Below are positions 54,630-64,000 of a DNA stretch of 64,000 nt, one piece after another. This DNA comes from Reticulitermes speratus (Eukaryota; Arthropoda; Insecta; Blattodea; Rhinotermitidae), in NCBI GenBank assembly GCA_021186555.1, contig JAJKFL010000012.1, positions 19,169,711 through 19,233,710 on the forward strand. Direction: 5' to 3'. The notes below the pieces were generated by a model, which worked only from the letters and a program-made list of their open reading frames with translations, was not told where the DNA came from and did not search any database. A program made the position numbers and the translations under genes. The stretch's first letter is position 1; every line of letters begins with the position of its first letter.

Positions 54630-57046
54630 TGCGTTAAGGGCTCTAAAATCAACACAAAAGCGAAATTTAGGGGACCCATCTGTACTCTTCTTAGGGACGA
54701 GGATGGCCGGAGCAGACCAGGGGAATTGCTTTCTCTTATCACCCCCTTTTCCCGCATTTTTTCTATTTGGGACTTCATTTCTCCTCTCAGGGAGTACGGA
54801 ACCCTATATTGTGGTCTTTTTATGGGTCGTGCGTCACCCGTCAGTATTTGGTGTTCCACTAAGTCAGTACCCTTAAAGTCATTCGTGTCTTCGTCATGAA
54901 ACACATGAGCATACCGCAGTAGCACAGGCTCTATTATCTCTCTTTCCGCTTGTGTTAGGTGGTCTAATTTTCCTTTCATTAGCTTATCATACAGGGCCTT
55001 ATTCCTACTTGAGTTTCCCTGTCGGTACGGTTCTGCTTCGCTTCCCTTATTAATCCTGTTCACCTCATACTCGGACATTTCTTCAGCCACACCCAGAACA
55101 GTTGCCTTAGGAATGGTCAGTTCTTCATTACTGAAGTTCGCAACCATCACGTAAGCACAGCTGTTCGTCGCTCTTTCCGTTCGGTGAGCGTCATGTGACG
55201 TCACTGCGGAAGGTGTAGTTGCCTTCGTCTGGACTCGTGCAAGTCCACGGGCAGAGTGTATCCCCTGTAGTGGGATCTGAGCCGGCTCCACACAAATTAG
55301 TGGAGGGAGATTCTGCTCCTTCCCAGACTCCAACCTTCCTAATACAATTTGCCTGCACCTAGGCGCTATCTTAACATTTTCAGTAGCCCTAACAAGCCAA
55401 GACATACTCTCGTCTGTCTTATTCTCCGGGTGGGGTTTAGCTAGGAACTGTTCGTCCATGCGCTTAGCCTCCCGTTCCCTGAATCTAGGGCTGCGACCGC
55501 CTTGGCCTCCGGAGAAAATAGTGAGTGCTTTGTGCCTTGTGGGTGGAACACTGTACACTTGGGGCACTTTGAGTTGGGTTGGTAACGCCATCTTGCTGCC
55601 CTCAAAATCAATTACAGCGCCTAAACTGGCCATGAAATCAGTGCCTACCAGACCGGCTGCTTCTGTAGGGAGCGTACAAATTAAGAATGTGTGTTTGAAC
55701 TTACACCCATTTATCACAAAGGAAACTGACTGTTGTCCCCTGATGTCGAGGACGTCTCCAGTCACTCCATACGGTTCCATCGTGGTGACTTTTATGTCGC
55801 CTCTCGATACGCCGGGCTGCAGTATCGATATGTTGGAGCCAGTGTCCAAAATTAGCCTTCTCGACATTCCCTCTATCTGCACTAAGATAGTGGGAGTGCC
55901 GTGCTCCAACAAGATATGAACCGTGGATTTAGTGACAGCATTGTCAGGGGCATTGAGGTGGAAAGAGCTGTCGTCGTTCTCACCTCTTTCTAGTTTCCCT
56001 GACTCTTTGTTTCCTTTCTCTCTCCCTTTTTTCCTTTCATCTGGGGGCTTATCATTCGGGGAACGTGAACGTCTCGAACGCCCACTTGAGTTCCTCCTCC
56101 CCGATGAATTAGTGGAGTTGACCTCCCTTTTTAGCCTTGTAGGACACTCACTAGCAAAGTGGCCTATCCCTTCGCACTCGTAACATCGCAAATTAGCTTT
56201 AGTTTGCGCACTCCTAGTACTCGAGTTCGTTGGCTTGCCTGAGCTGCTTGGTGCGTTATAATGCTGAGTAGGCGTGTGATTGACCGCGCGCCTCGCGTCA
56301 GCAGAACGACGTGGCTTGCGTTCGTGGTGGCGTGTGCGACTGGGTGAACGTGATTGCAGCTTGACCGAACTATCGAATCTAGTGTAAAAACTTTCATTAA
56401 ATTTTTCCTGTTTTTCGGCTTCCTGCACAGTGATTGCAATTTGAAGCGCTTGCTCCATCGTTTGAGGGTTAGCATACCTGACCTGCCTACCGGGTACTCC
56501 GGTTAACCCTGCTACAAAACTAGCCAAGAGCAATCTTTCGGCATTTTCGTAGTGGATGCGCTGAGACAAAGGGTCATCCACCTTGCAGACTATTTTCTGC
56601 GACAATGCCCTGCATCTGTCTGCAAATTGCTGTGGAGTTTCACTCCTCTCCTGCCTGGCTGTTTGTAACTTCATAAAATGGTACTGGTCAGTATGACTAT
56701 CTCGAAATCTGTGCTTAAAAACACTTTTAAATTTCGACCAAGTTACGTCTGCCGTATGTAACTCCAAGCATCCGTTATAAAACTGTCGTGCTGTGTCAGT
56801 CAACTTAAGTACAGCAACTTGGACCTTATCAGCGTCTTCCCAATTCCCTACTCTTGACGAACCCTCAATACTGTTCAAAAATTCGTCTAGTGGAATGGAC
56901 GTTTCGGTGCCTGACCATTTTGGCACTAATGAAACTAAAGACAAATCTTTATGGAAGATAGGCGCTCCTCTATTCATAGATTCCCTCAATCTCTGTAATT
57001 CGGCCTTGGTTTCTGCAAGTTCATTGTTCAAGCGTGCTTCCGCCAT
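54626..57046 (-). CDS. Gypsy gag and aspartic protease, reading into RT
   Basis: An 806-codon frame from an ATG at 57046. An N-terminal coiled-coil-like stretch (NNELAETKAELQRLRE) precedes a retrotransposon gag domain (about 40-230; FLNSIEGSSRVGNWEDADK, TWSKFKSVFKHRF). A basic Ser/Arg linker leads to a CCHC zinc knuckle at 288-301 (CYECEGIGHFASEC). The protease has LDTGSN with catalytic Asp401. The start of RT (KGVIRESNSP) is reached at about residue 775, after which a lost base in a G-run (plus strand near 54719-54723) shifts the frame and the last ~30 residues are nonsense. Gag and pol were evidently one continuous frame before that loss. Confidence 0.93.
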   Translation of the reverse strand: MAEARLNNELAETKAELQRLRESMNRGAPIFHKDLSLVSLVPKWSGTETSIPLDEFLNSIEGSSRVGNWEDADKVQVAVLKLTDTARQFYNGCLELHTADVTWSKFKSVFKHRFRDSHTDQYHFMKLQTARQERSETPQQFADRCRALSQKIVCKVDDPLSQRIHYENAERLLLASFVAGLTGVPGRQVRYANPQTMEQALQIAITVQEAEKQEKFNESFYTRFDSSVKLQSRSPSRTRHHERKPRRSADARRAVNHTPTQHYNAPSSSGKPTNSSTRSAQTKANLRCYECEGIGHFASECPTRLKREVNSTNSSGRRNSSGRSRRSRSPNDKPPDERKKGREKGNKESGKLERGENDDSSFHLNAPDNAVTKSTVHILLEHGTPTILVQIEGMSRRLILDTGSNISILQPGVSRGDIKVTTMEPYGVTGDVLDIRGQQSVSFVINGCKFKHTFLICTLPTEAAGLVGTDFMASLGAVIDFEGSKMALPTQLKVPQVYSVPPTRHKALTIFSGGQGGRSPRFREREAKRMDEQFLAKPHPENKTDESMSWLVRATENVKIAPRCRQIVLGRLESGKEQNLPPLICVEPAQIPLQGIHSARGLARVQTKATTPSAVTSHDAHRTERATNSCAYVMVANFSNEELTIPKATVLGVAEEMSEYEVNRINKGSEAEPYRQGNSSRNKALYDKLMKGKLDHLTQAEREIIEPVLLRYAHVFHDEDTNDFKGTDLVEHQILTGDARPIKRPQYRVPYSLRGEMKSQIEKMREKGVIRESNSPGLLRPSSSLRRVQMGPLNFAFVLILEPLTQ

Positions 57047-57234
57047 GTTGCAATGCTAACGTATCACCACAGATTACAAAAATACAAACACAAATTATCA
57101 CACCACACAAATAAAATAAAAATACAATTTCTTGGTTTATGCTGGCGTATTGTAATAGTTGAATTTCGAATTTTGAAACTCAAGCTCCCTGCTTTACTTC
57201 CAAAGTTAAATACGGAATCCAGTGCGGTTCAAAA

Positions 57235-57256
57235 CTATCCCACCGCTGCAAAACCA
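57235..57256 (-). promoter_or_regulatory. Candidate primer-binding site (tRNA-Leu type)
   Basis: Minus strand TGGTTTTGCAGCGGTGGGAT, four bases inside the LTR end. The 3' part GCAGCGGTGGGAT is complementary to the acceptor and T-arm region of metazoan tRNA-Leu (CCCACCGCTGCCA end); the first bases after TGG diverge. A second partial match, TGGTGGCAGCG, lies at 57364-57374 inside the LTR region, so the boundary is not certain. Confidence 0.4.
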
Positions 57257-57710
57257 ATTTTGTAGTGCCTACCCCAGAGGGTTGCTATCCTACAGCTCAA
57301 TTCTCTGAAGCAGGTTCTATCGGTAGCGACCGATAAGGCAAACGCTGGATTCCCTATTTCTAATTTCGCTGCCACCAGTAGGCGAACAGTAGCCTACACT
57401 TTGCTCGATACGCCCCACAGGTAATTGTCAACGTATCAAAATAATACAGTCGATTTAAAGTTTAAATAACATAACCTGTATTATATATATACAAAATAAA
57501 TAAATTTACAATAAAACTTAATTAACAACTTCACAGTTAAATTGCCACATAAAAGTTAAATTAACTGCTTGCCCTCTTAATGAATTTTAACGCCGCGTTG
57601 CTAAACAAATTTAGAATTTCAAATTCTGTCACCAAAGTATAAATACACCAAAAGTGCTCCGTTCCAGTAATCGTTTTCAAAGCAAATATAAAATTCAATA
57701 CAGCTCACTT

Positions 57711-57717
57711 ACCTTGC
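57711..57717 (-). promoter_or_regulatory. Candidate splice donor in the LTR leader
   Basis: Minus strand CAAG|GTAAGTG, a near-perfect 5' splice site, 120 bases downstream of the TATA motif. The intron would start at 57712. Confidence 0.55.
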
Positions 57718-57832
57718 ACGCACAGCCATAAACCAGTATTTATAATCATCGCCGAAGTAACTTGCAGGAGCTTAATGTCGTCTTTACAAAATTTCTGAAA
57801 CGTGAATGAGGACGTTTGCCTCGCGGAATCTC

Positions 57833-57843
57833 CTTATATAAAC
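57833..57843 (-). promoter_or_regulatory. LTR TATA box
   Basis: Minus strand GTTTATATAAG. Transcription would start about 25-30 bases downstream, near 57805-57810, giving a U3 of about 210 bp. Confidence 0.6.
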
Positions 57844-58795
57844 AATTAAGAAATTCCCGCCTCAGCATACTTCAAAGTGCGGTGAACCAACGTTCACTGC
57901 ACTGCAGGTAATAACCTCTAGTGGCAATGTCAGCAACATTCAACCAAATGCCTAACTCATTGTTTAAACCAAAAATCAAAAATCCAAAAGATAAATCTAC
58001 CGCTATTATTCATTCATTACAGAGGGTACGTAAGGTTTATAGTGCAAACAGAGGAGGATAGCTGCTTAGTTGACAACTGCGGGACAAAGTTGTTGCTTCA
58101 TAAAAAGTACACACTTAGAATTGAAATGTTATGTGGCACGCCTGGTATAAAAGAGAAATGCATACGGAGTTTTGGTTCGGAAACCTGAATAATTAGACTC
58201 TTTGGAAGACCTGGGCCTAGACTGAAGGTAAAATGTACCTTAAAGTAGTAGGATGGGAGGATGCTGACTGCATTCACCTGTCTGAAGAGGTGAACCAGCG
58301 ACGAGCTGTTGTGTACATGGTAATGTACACTTGTGCTGCATAAAATGTACGGTATCTTTTGAATAGATGAGTAAATGTTAGCGTCGCAAAAAGGACTGCT
58401 GCATGTAGTTAGTTACTTAGGTAGAACTGAATTATTTGTACTGAAGTTATACTTTGACTCTGAAATTATTTGACAGCGATGCCTGTATTGCATAACTTAG
58501 TTAGTAACGAATGAAATGCAGAGATGAATATGAATTATGATTAATTAATTTCTTGGCCCGCAGACCAGCTACCATGACAGTTTTTTCTTTTGGTGTTCTT
58601 CCGTCCCTCCAGACAGATGTCGATAATAAGCAGCCTTAATTATTCCACGACCTTTCCATTCCAAGTTTTTCTCAGTTCAGTATTTACCAATCATCCCACA
58701 CTGCCTGAGATCAGGCAGCTTCTAAAGGGAACCGTAAATAAACGCACCCTTATTCCTTTACTAGCTGCACCTCAATTTGTGACACGCCTTTAAGG

Positions 58796-59089
58796 TAAGC
58801 AATCCCATTACAGACCTTGACAGGCCCTTAGGGTTCCAGGAGGATGAGGCTCCCAGATTTCTAGACCATCGGCAAATGAAGGTGGTAAGGTTGTCAGCCC
58901 TACGCACCGGCCGCCTTTACCCCCCAGGAAATACTCCTGGTATTCATTTATGTTAGAGGCTGAGTCGACCTCAGGGCCATAGTGCAACCGAAAGGATTAT
59001 GTCAATGAAAAATTCCAATGACACCATCGGGAACCGAGCCCGCGACCTTCCGGCTTGTAGAGCAACTGCGCCACCGCGTGCCCCGACAC
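58796..59089 (-). mobile_element. SINE-C copy (segment copy 2)
   Basis: Duplicate of the SINE-C at 46203-46495, with one extra C near its head (GTGCCCCGACACGG). Confidence 0.8.
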
Positions 59090-60421
59090 GGTCTTTGCTT
59101 TTGTAAAAGTTGTAGTCAAGATCCTCACTCAGTCACAAAAGCGACAGGACTGCAGGACATCGCAAGCCCTGCGCCTACACAGGACAGACGGACGATATGT
59201 TACGATAAGCCTGTCCTTCCTTACAATAAGAGTTGTGTTGACGTTATATGTTCTGAATTAATGCGTCATTAAGTGAACCGTATAAACAAGTTAGATGGGT
59301 GAGTACAAACATGAGTATGCTAATACGAACCTGGTTGTGTTATATATCGTTACAAGGCAAACAGAATATTTGGCTTAGATAAGTAATTACAAAATCGATA
59401 TTAAAGATGGTATAGTGCAAGAGCAGTCGATTAGGCCTCCTCGCGAAAATATTAAAAAAAACAGCACTGTTGCCACGTGAGGCGGTAACGTACCTTTCAA
59501 CGTGGAAAGGAAGCGGAGCGAGGTCAGGATAAACGGCAACGCAGGTCTTCCGCTAATCTCTGCTATTCGCCAAGTATTGTCACGTGTCGTTTAAACAAGA
59601 AAATAGCGCCGGGTCTACATCTACTACTCAGACTATAACGACAGATAGACGGTTACTTTAACTGTAATAAATTTAATTCTTCCCCACTTTTAGCATGGAA
59701 ACGTCTGTTCTTCGTCTTCCTGAAATATAACGGACTTAACCGTCTGCTCGCTATCTCTACAGCCATACTCTGTCACAAGAATTAATGTAGATTGTATGCA
59801 GATTGGATAACTTTCCTTTTCCTCTCATTTTTCTTACCCTCTCTTTCATTCACCATTTTTTATTATTATTATGATTGCGCTTGTGAGAAGCCACGAGATT
59901 GGCAGCAGCAGCCAATGAGAGTCTATTGGAAAATAAATTACAGGACTTGTAAAGAAGAATTGGGTCGGGCCGTCGCTGTCCTCTGTTCCTCATTCATCCT
60001 ATTTTAGAGGGTAAAGGATGGGTCTGTCTCTCTCGTCCGCTGTTACCCTTTGAGTGGCTGAATCCCGGGGTGGTTTTATACGCAGTCAACTGGCGTTGTA
60101 CATACGGTAACCTCATTGATAGCAAGTCCGGCCAGGTTCCGACCAGCGGCTTTGTTCGGTCAGTCAATTCGCTTCCAAGAGATCCATTATACTAGTCCTA
60201 CCCCACGTGTATATCCACTTCCTTTTTTTTAAGCTATTAAATCTTTTGAAAACATCAGCTTTTCCAACTCTCTTACATCTTTTTTGTATGATGAATCTCG
60301 AAATACTTAAGCTTGAAAGAAAATGAAAGGGGGTATCATATGAAGTAATAGTCCAAAAGGGGAGTGAAGTTATATATTAATGCCTTATTTAACGAAGATT
60401 TCAGTTTGTAAGACTACAGAG

Positions 60422-61472
60422 CAGTGTTTCCGAACCAGGGTTCCGGAGAACATCTTTAGGGGTTCCGCGAGAAATGTGGAATACGTACATAAAATTTTTT
60501 TAAATTTTTAAATATTGCGGAAAATTTCAAATATCATTCTTTCGTTCGCACTATGGCCCTGGGGTCGACTCAGCCTCTAACAGAAATGAGTACCAGGGGC
60601 ATCTCCTGGGGGGGGGGGGGGGGGTAAAGGCGGCCGGTGCGTAGGGCTGACAGCCTTACCACCTTCATGTGCCGATTGTCTAGAAATCTGGGAGCCTGAA
60701 CCTCCTGGAACCCTAAGGGCCTGGTCAGGCTTGTAATGGGATTGCTTTTAACTTTTACGTGTAGCATATTGAAAACAAAGTATTGTTTTTAAATACGTCG
60801 GTTTTTGATTCGAAGAAGGTTTATTTCCACAAGTAGTAAAAACGCGTTACGGTAAGTAGAATATGCGGAGTTGCCTAAACTTAGTAAAGGATGAGCAGCC
60901 ATCCGCGGACCCTGGGTTGAGAAACACGCGTGCTTTTGTGGTTCATCTTTTCGAGGCAGTATCTGGCATTATTTACAGACACAAGTATGTTTTTGTTTTT
61001 GTGGAGTTTAGTATTTCTTTGCGAAATATCGAAACGACTGTTACCGCTATTGTCATGCGGGAGATCTCGTAAAGCACCAACTTAGAAAGGTTAAGTAAAC
61101 AAATTGTTTTATAAACTTCAGATTTTTTTTGTGAAGGGCCCCGCAGCAGATGCTACGGAAGCACCGCAGCCTTGAGACTTATTGTGCAACCCTGTGATGA
61201 AGATGATTAATTTTCTTTCATTTTTCCTTGTAATGGAGCACTGGTGGAATGAAATTGACAGGGGAAAACCGAAGTACTTGGGGAAAAACATGCCCCAGTG
61301 CCACTTTGCCCACCACAAATCTCACATGGACTGACACGGGATCGAAACCGGGCCTCCGCGGTGAGAGGCCGGCGACTAACCGCCTGAGCCATGGTAGGCC
61401 AAACTTTTGATTTAATTTTATACAATCCTTCTTCTCTTGAAATCCCCGCGGCACCCTCTTTGAAAACCACTG
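60422..61472. mobile_element. hAT-like element with nested SINEs (segment copy 2)
   Basis: Duplicate of 47828-48878, including the SINE-C fragment with its G-run (60551-60759) and SINE-B (61126-61400). Confidence 0.5.
61126..61400 (-). mobile_element. SINE-B copy (segment copy 2)
   Basis: Duplicate of 48532-48806, same target-duplication remnants. Confidence 0.88.
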
Positions 61473-61905
61473 TTTTTAGATAAAGTTGATGGACATTTTG
61501 TTTTCCTGGCCCAAGGCAGTCTGTGGACGGATAGCAAAATCACGCTCGTATGGTTTAACCCCACCAAAGCCTACAGTTGACCCTTCACCTTCTGGTCTAT
61601 GTTGTATAGACAGCAGAGTTCACTGGCGCTGAGTGCCCAGCACTGCTGCTTTGTATTCAGGAGGTACAGGGTTCAATAACCTTTCTTGCCCGAGGGTCCT
61701 GGTGTCTTATGTTTATTCTCGACTTCTCTCACTACATCCAAACAGATGCTGGGATAGTACCTGAAAACAATTTGAAGTCTATCTTAAACACCTTCATTTA
61801 TCGTCGTGCACAATCACCATCCCTCTCGTCACTTTAAGTTATACATAAACACCGCTTTTCTTAATGTATGACACCCGGTTATAGTGATGTATATTAATAA
61901 TGGGT

Positions 61906-62531
61906 TAAGAAAGACTGTCACCCCAACTAGTTTTATTGAACAAGTTAATTTCTTGTGACAGATATGGCTGCCTCTTTCGACTTGACATTAAGCCATCTTC
62001 AGGCCATAGTGAGAGGAAATTACGTAACTATACAGTAATTATAGTAATCTGTAAAAGGTTTTTAAAATTGAGGTTTCAATTAATAACTGACTGACTGACT
62101 GACTAAACTAACTAACTAACTAACTGACTAACTAACTGACTGACTCACTCCATGGAACAGATTCCTTCTTGAGAAAGTAATATTTCCTCAGCTAGTCAAG
62201 TAATTCCCTGGTTTTTATGGAACCCCTGAAGTTTCATCACCGCGTTCGCAGGAGACAGCCACCTGTCCCTATCTTGAGCCAGATAAATCCTGTCCATGAC
62301 CCCCCCCCCCGTCATCCTATTTCATGAAGGTGCCTTTTTAACATTATCCTCCCACCTTACTGCTGGGTCTTCCAAGTAGTGATCTCAGTTACTAACAGAC
62401 ATATATAACAGGTGTATATAGTTATGTAGTTTCCTGTTAATTGGACTGAAATGCGTTAATGTCGAGCCGAAATATTTCTCCATATTTATTACAAGAGTTT
62501 AACTTGTGTAACAAATTTTGTTATGCTGACC
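61906..62531. repeat. Palindromic Penelope-like element split by LINE-F (copy 2)
   Basis: Duplicate of 49311-49936; LINE-F tail at 62082-62147. Confidence 0.6.
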
Positions 62532-62597
62532 TTCCTTACCTCGTTGTACAAGTTTTTCAGTTTATTCAGCTCAGATTTCATAGTGTCGAATTATTAG

Positions 62598-62697
62598 TTG
62601 TGAGTGCGGTAATGAACCTTCCGGTTCCATAAAACGCGGGGAATTTCTTGACTAGCTGAAGACCTGTTAGCTTCTCAAGAAGGACTCTACTCTATGG

Positions 62698-62728
<31 letters not shown>
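62598..62728 (+). mobile_element. LINE-F 3' end with (TTAG)n tail (copy 2)
   Basis: Duplicate of 50003-50133. Confidence 0.75.
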
Positions 62729-62960
62729 GAGTAATGAACTTTAAGTGGTGTGGCAGGAAGCGGTCCTGGCCCGATGTAAAGTACATCCCCGGTACGTGCC
62801 TGCAAAAAGTGTGTTAAACTGCAGAACGTTTCTAGATTGGAGCCAGTGACCTCCCGAGTACAAATCCAAATTTTACTGCTTAAGCTGGCTTGCGCGGTCT
62901 CCACCCAATTGAGTAAGCATCGTTAAATTAATCAAGAAACTAAGGCAATAGTTACAGATA

Positions 62961-63430
62961 GCCCACAACAAAATACAGAAGACGAATACTCCACATTTTA
63001 ATTAATTTTAGCTCTCAAATTTAGTTTCAAAACGTTTACGATTCACCACTGCTACATGTTTCATTTTTGTCCCGATGGAAGTTCCAATACGTGAGAGAAG
63101 ACACTGATCGATCGTACGATGTGCAACAAGGGTGGGACACTCCATGCGATCCGTGACACTTGACGGGCCCGATGTGACCGACTGGGGCCACATTCACATG
63201 CACAGTTCATGCTTTCCTGACAAAGCATGCACGTAAATGAAGTTTTCCATGAAGGACACTGAGATACTGTTTCATAACAAGCATTAAAAATATATTCAAG
63301 CCCATTTGTGGATTTGCCCTGAAGATGGAGACAACAGGTTGCTTCGAACTGTGATGCGTGTCAACTAAAGTATATGGCGGCTCTTTCAAGCGCACCGTAA
63401 ACTTGATATTCACCGCAGTTTTTTTGTGGA
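62961..63430. other. Unique flank right of the duplication
   Basis: No gene recognised. A decayed hammerhead-like block (CTGAAGA 63319-63325, later CTTCGAACTG) suggests a Penelope-like relic at 63230-63400. Confidence 0.4.
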
Positions 63431-63625
63431 GAAGGGCCCCGCAGCAGATGCTACGGACGCACCGCAGCCTTAAGACTTATTGTGCAACCCTGTGATGAAG
63501 ATGATTAGTCCTTTTATTTTTCCAAGTAATGGAGCACCGGTGGAATGAAATTGACAGGGGAAAACCGAAGTACTCGGGGAAAAACCTGTCCTAGTGCCAC
63601 TTTGTTAACCACAAATCCCACATGG
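63431..63625 (-). mobile_element. SINE-B copy, head missing
   Basis: GAAGGGCCCCGCAGCAGATG to AACCACAAATCCCACATGG. Similarity ends before the tRNA-like head, so it is 5' truncated. Confidence 0.82.
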
Positions 63626-63760
63626 CTCTGTAATGAGCCAGTTGTTCCAGCTTCAACTCGCTCTGTGTTTCCTTTACGTCTGTTGTCAGTGATGTGCGTA
63701 ACTTTATGTAAATAACACAGTACTGAAGCTTAAGTTGGCGCTGTGTGCTAGAGAGGCATC

Positions 63761-64000
63761 GTGCGCAGTTACAGACAGTGTGTTACTAAGTATGAACTTC
63801 GTGCACTATTACAGACAGTGTGTTACTAAGCATGAACATCGTGCACTATTACAGACAGTGTGTTACTAAGTATGAACATCGTGCACTATTACAGACAGTG
63901 TGTTACTAAGTATGAACATCATGCACTATTACAGACAGTGTGTTACTAAGTATGAACATCGTGCACTATTACAGACAGTGTGTTACTAAGTATGAACATC
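63761..64000. repeat. 40-bp satellite, at least 6 copies
   Basis: Units of exactly 40 bp (GTGCACTATTACAGACAGTG, then TGTTACTAAGTATGAACATC) at 63761, 63801, 63841, 63881, 63921 and 63961. The first unit is the most diverged (GTGCGCAGTT). The array continues past the window edge. Confidence 0.95.

Larger units (their letters stand above)
50366..58021 (-). mobile_element. Ty3/Gypsy LTR retroelement with env, 3' end missing
   Basis: Order on the minus strand: 5' LTR (57261-58021), primer site, gag-protease, RT-RNase H-integrase, env. This is the layout of insect retrovirus-like Gypsy elements. There is no polypurine tract and no 3' LTR: env runs straight into the copy-1 genomic segment at 50365/50366. 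Coding regions are almost intact (one frameshift), so the insertion is young. The outer LTR end (TGTAATG) lies exactly at the start of segment copy 2. Confidence 0.93.
57261..58021 (-). repeat. 5' LTR of the Gypsy element (761 bp, inferred end)
   Basis: The outer end TGTAATG at 58021 is certain because it abuts the duplicated host segment. The inner end is inferred as CACTACA at 57261 (TGTA...TACA terminal inverted repeat) just before the primer-site candidate. A TATA motif and a splice donor lie inside. No second LTR exists in the window to confirm the length. Confidence 0.65.
58021..62960. repeat. Duplicated genomic segment, copy 2 (4.94 kb)
   Basis: Second copy of 45428-50365 in direct orientation, offset 12,593 to 12,595 bp. 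The first base (58021) also serves as the terminal base of the Gypsy LTR. After GTTACAGATA it continues into different sequence (GCCCACAACA), presumably the true right flank. Confidence 0.95.

Noticed and set aside
54522..56183. Plus-strand ORFs across gag-pol (for example 55458-55919)
   Set aside because: They are antisense shadows of the gag-protease and RT frames.
45428..62960. The two 4.94-kb copies as giant LTRs of the Gypsy element
   Set aside because: They do not start TG and end CA, contain unrelated SINEs, LINE ends and a hAT-like element, and no target duplication lies outside them. A normal LTR end (TGTAATG) lies inside, at 58021.

Overview
The window is eukaryotic, most likely from a large, repeat-rich insect genome. 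Cockroach-like is my guess, based on the style of the LINE tails and tRNA-SINEs; no species can be read off the sequence. Only one piece of host coding sequence stands out: an 84-codon exon of a kainate-type ionotropic glutamate receptor on the minus strand at 9423-9674, with good splice sites. The rest looks like intron or intergenic DNA filled with mobile elements of many classes.

Layout. 1-9.4 kb: tRNA-derived SINEs, a hAT-like element with a perfect 8-bp target duplication (2028-2464), a mariner-like element with ~112-bp terminal inverted repeats (2726-3287) and the first palindromes. 9.4-28 kb: the receptor exon, then SINEs, LINE tails, palindromes, and purine-rich and TG-rich tandem arrays. 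28.6-29.5 kb: seventeen identical copies of a 54-bp unit. 30-37 kb: a near-perfect 436-bp palindrome, more SINEs and LINE ends. 37.8-39.5 kb: eleven copies of a ~154-bp satellite. 40-45 kb: LINE tails and more palindromes. 45.4-63 kb: two ~4.94-kb copies of one genomic segment (45428-50365 and 58021-62960, about 99.9% identical) flanking a minus-strand Ty3/Gypsy retrovirus-like element with 5' LTR, gag-protease, reverse transcriptase/RNase H/integrase and a truncated env. 63.7 kb to the end: a 40-bp satellite that runs out of the window.

Names used below are local labels. SINE-A has a tRNA-Leu-like head; SINE-B has a head with the box A motif TGGCTCAGGCGGTTAG; SINE-C has a head ending GGTTCGATTGGGA or similar; SINE-D has a head ending GGGGATCGAATCCCGG; SINE-E has a 420-bp body and a (TAAC)n tail. 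LINE-F is a LINE whose 3' ends carry (TTAG)n-type tails.

The most interesting signal is a set of dispersed palindromes (at least ten) whose arms carry hammerhead-ribozyme cores: CTGANGA, a stem II hairpin, GAAA, a short self-complementary stem III, then UA, UC or UU followed by a segment that pairs with the bases before CTGANGA. Stems I and III differ in sequence between copies yet stay paired. The pattern fits Penelope-like retroelement terminal repeats, and every palindrome has the same polarity: antisense ribozyme in the left arm, sense ribozyme in the right.

The second is the segment-element-segment structure. The left edge of the duplicated segment coincides exactly with the outer end of the Gypsy LTR, and the element has no 3' LTR. 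This looks like an insertion-bearing allele and an empty allele joined end to end, either by the assembler or by unequal exchange.
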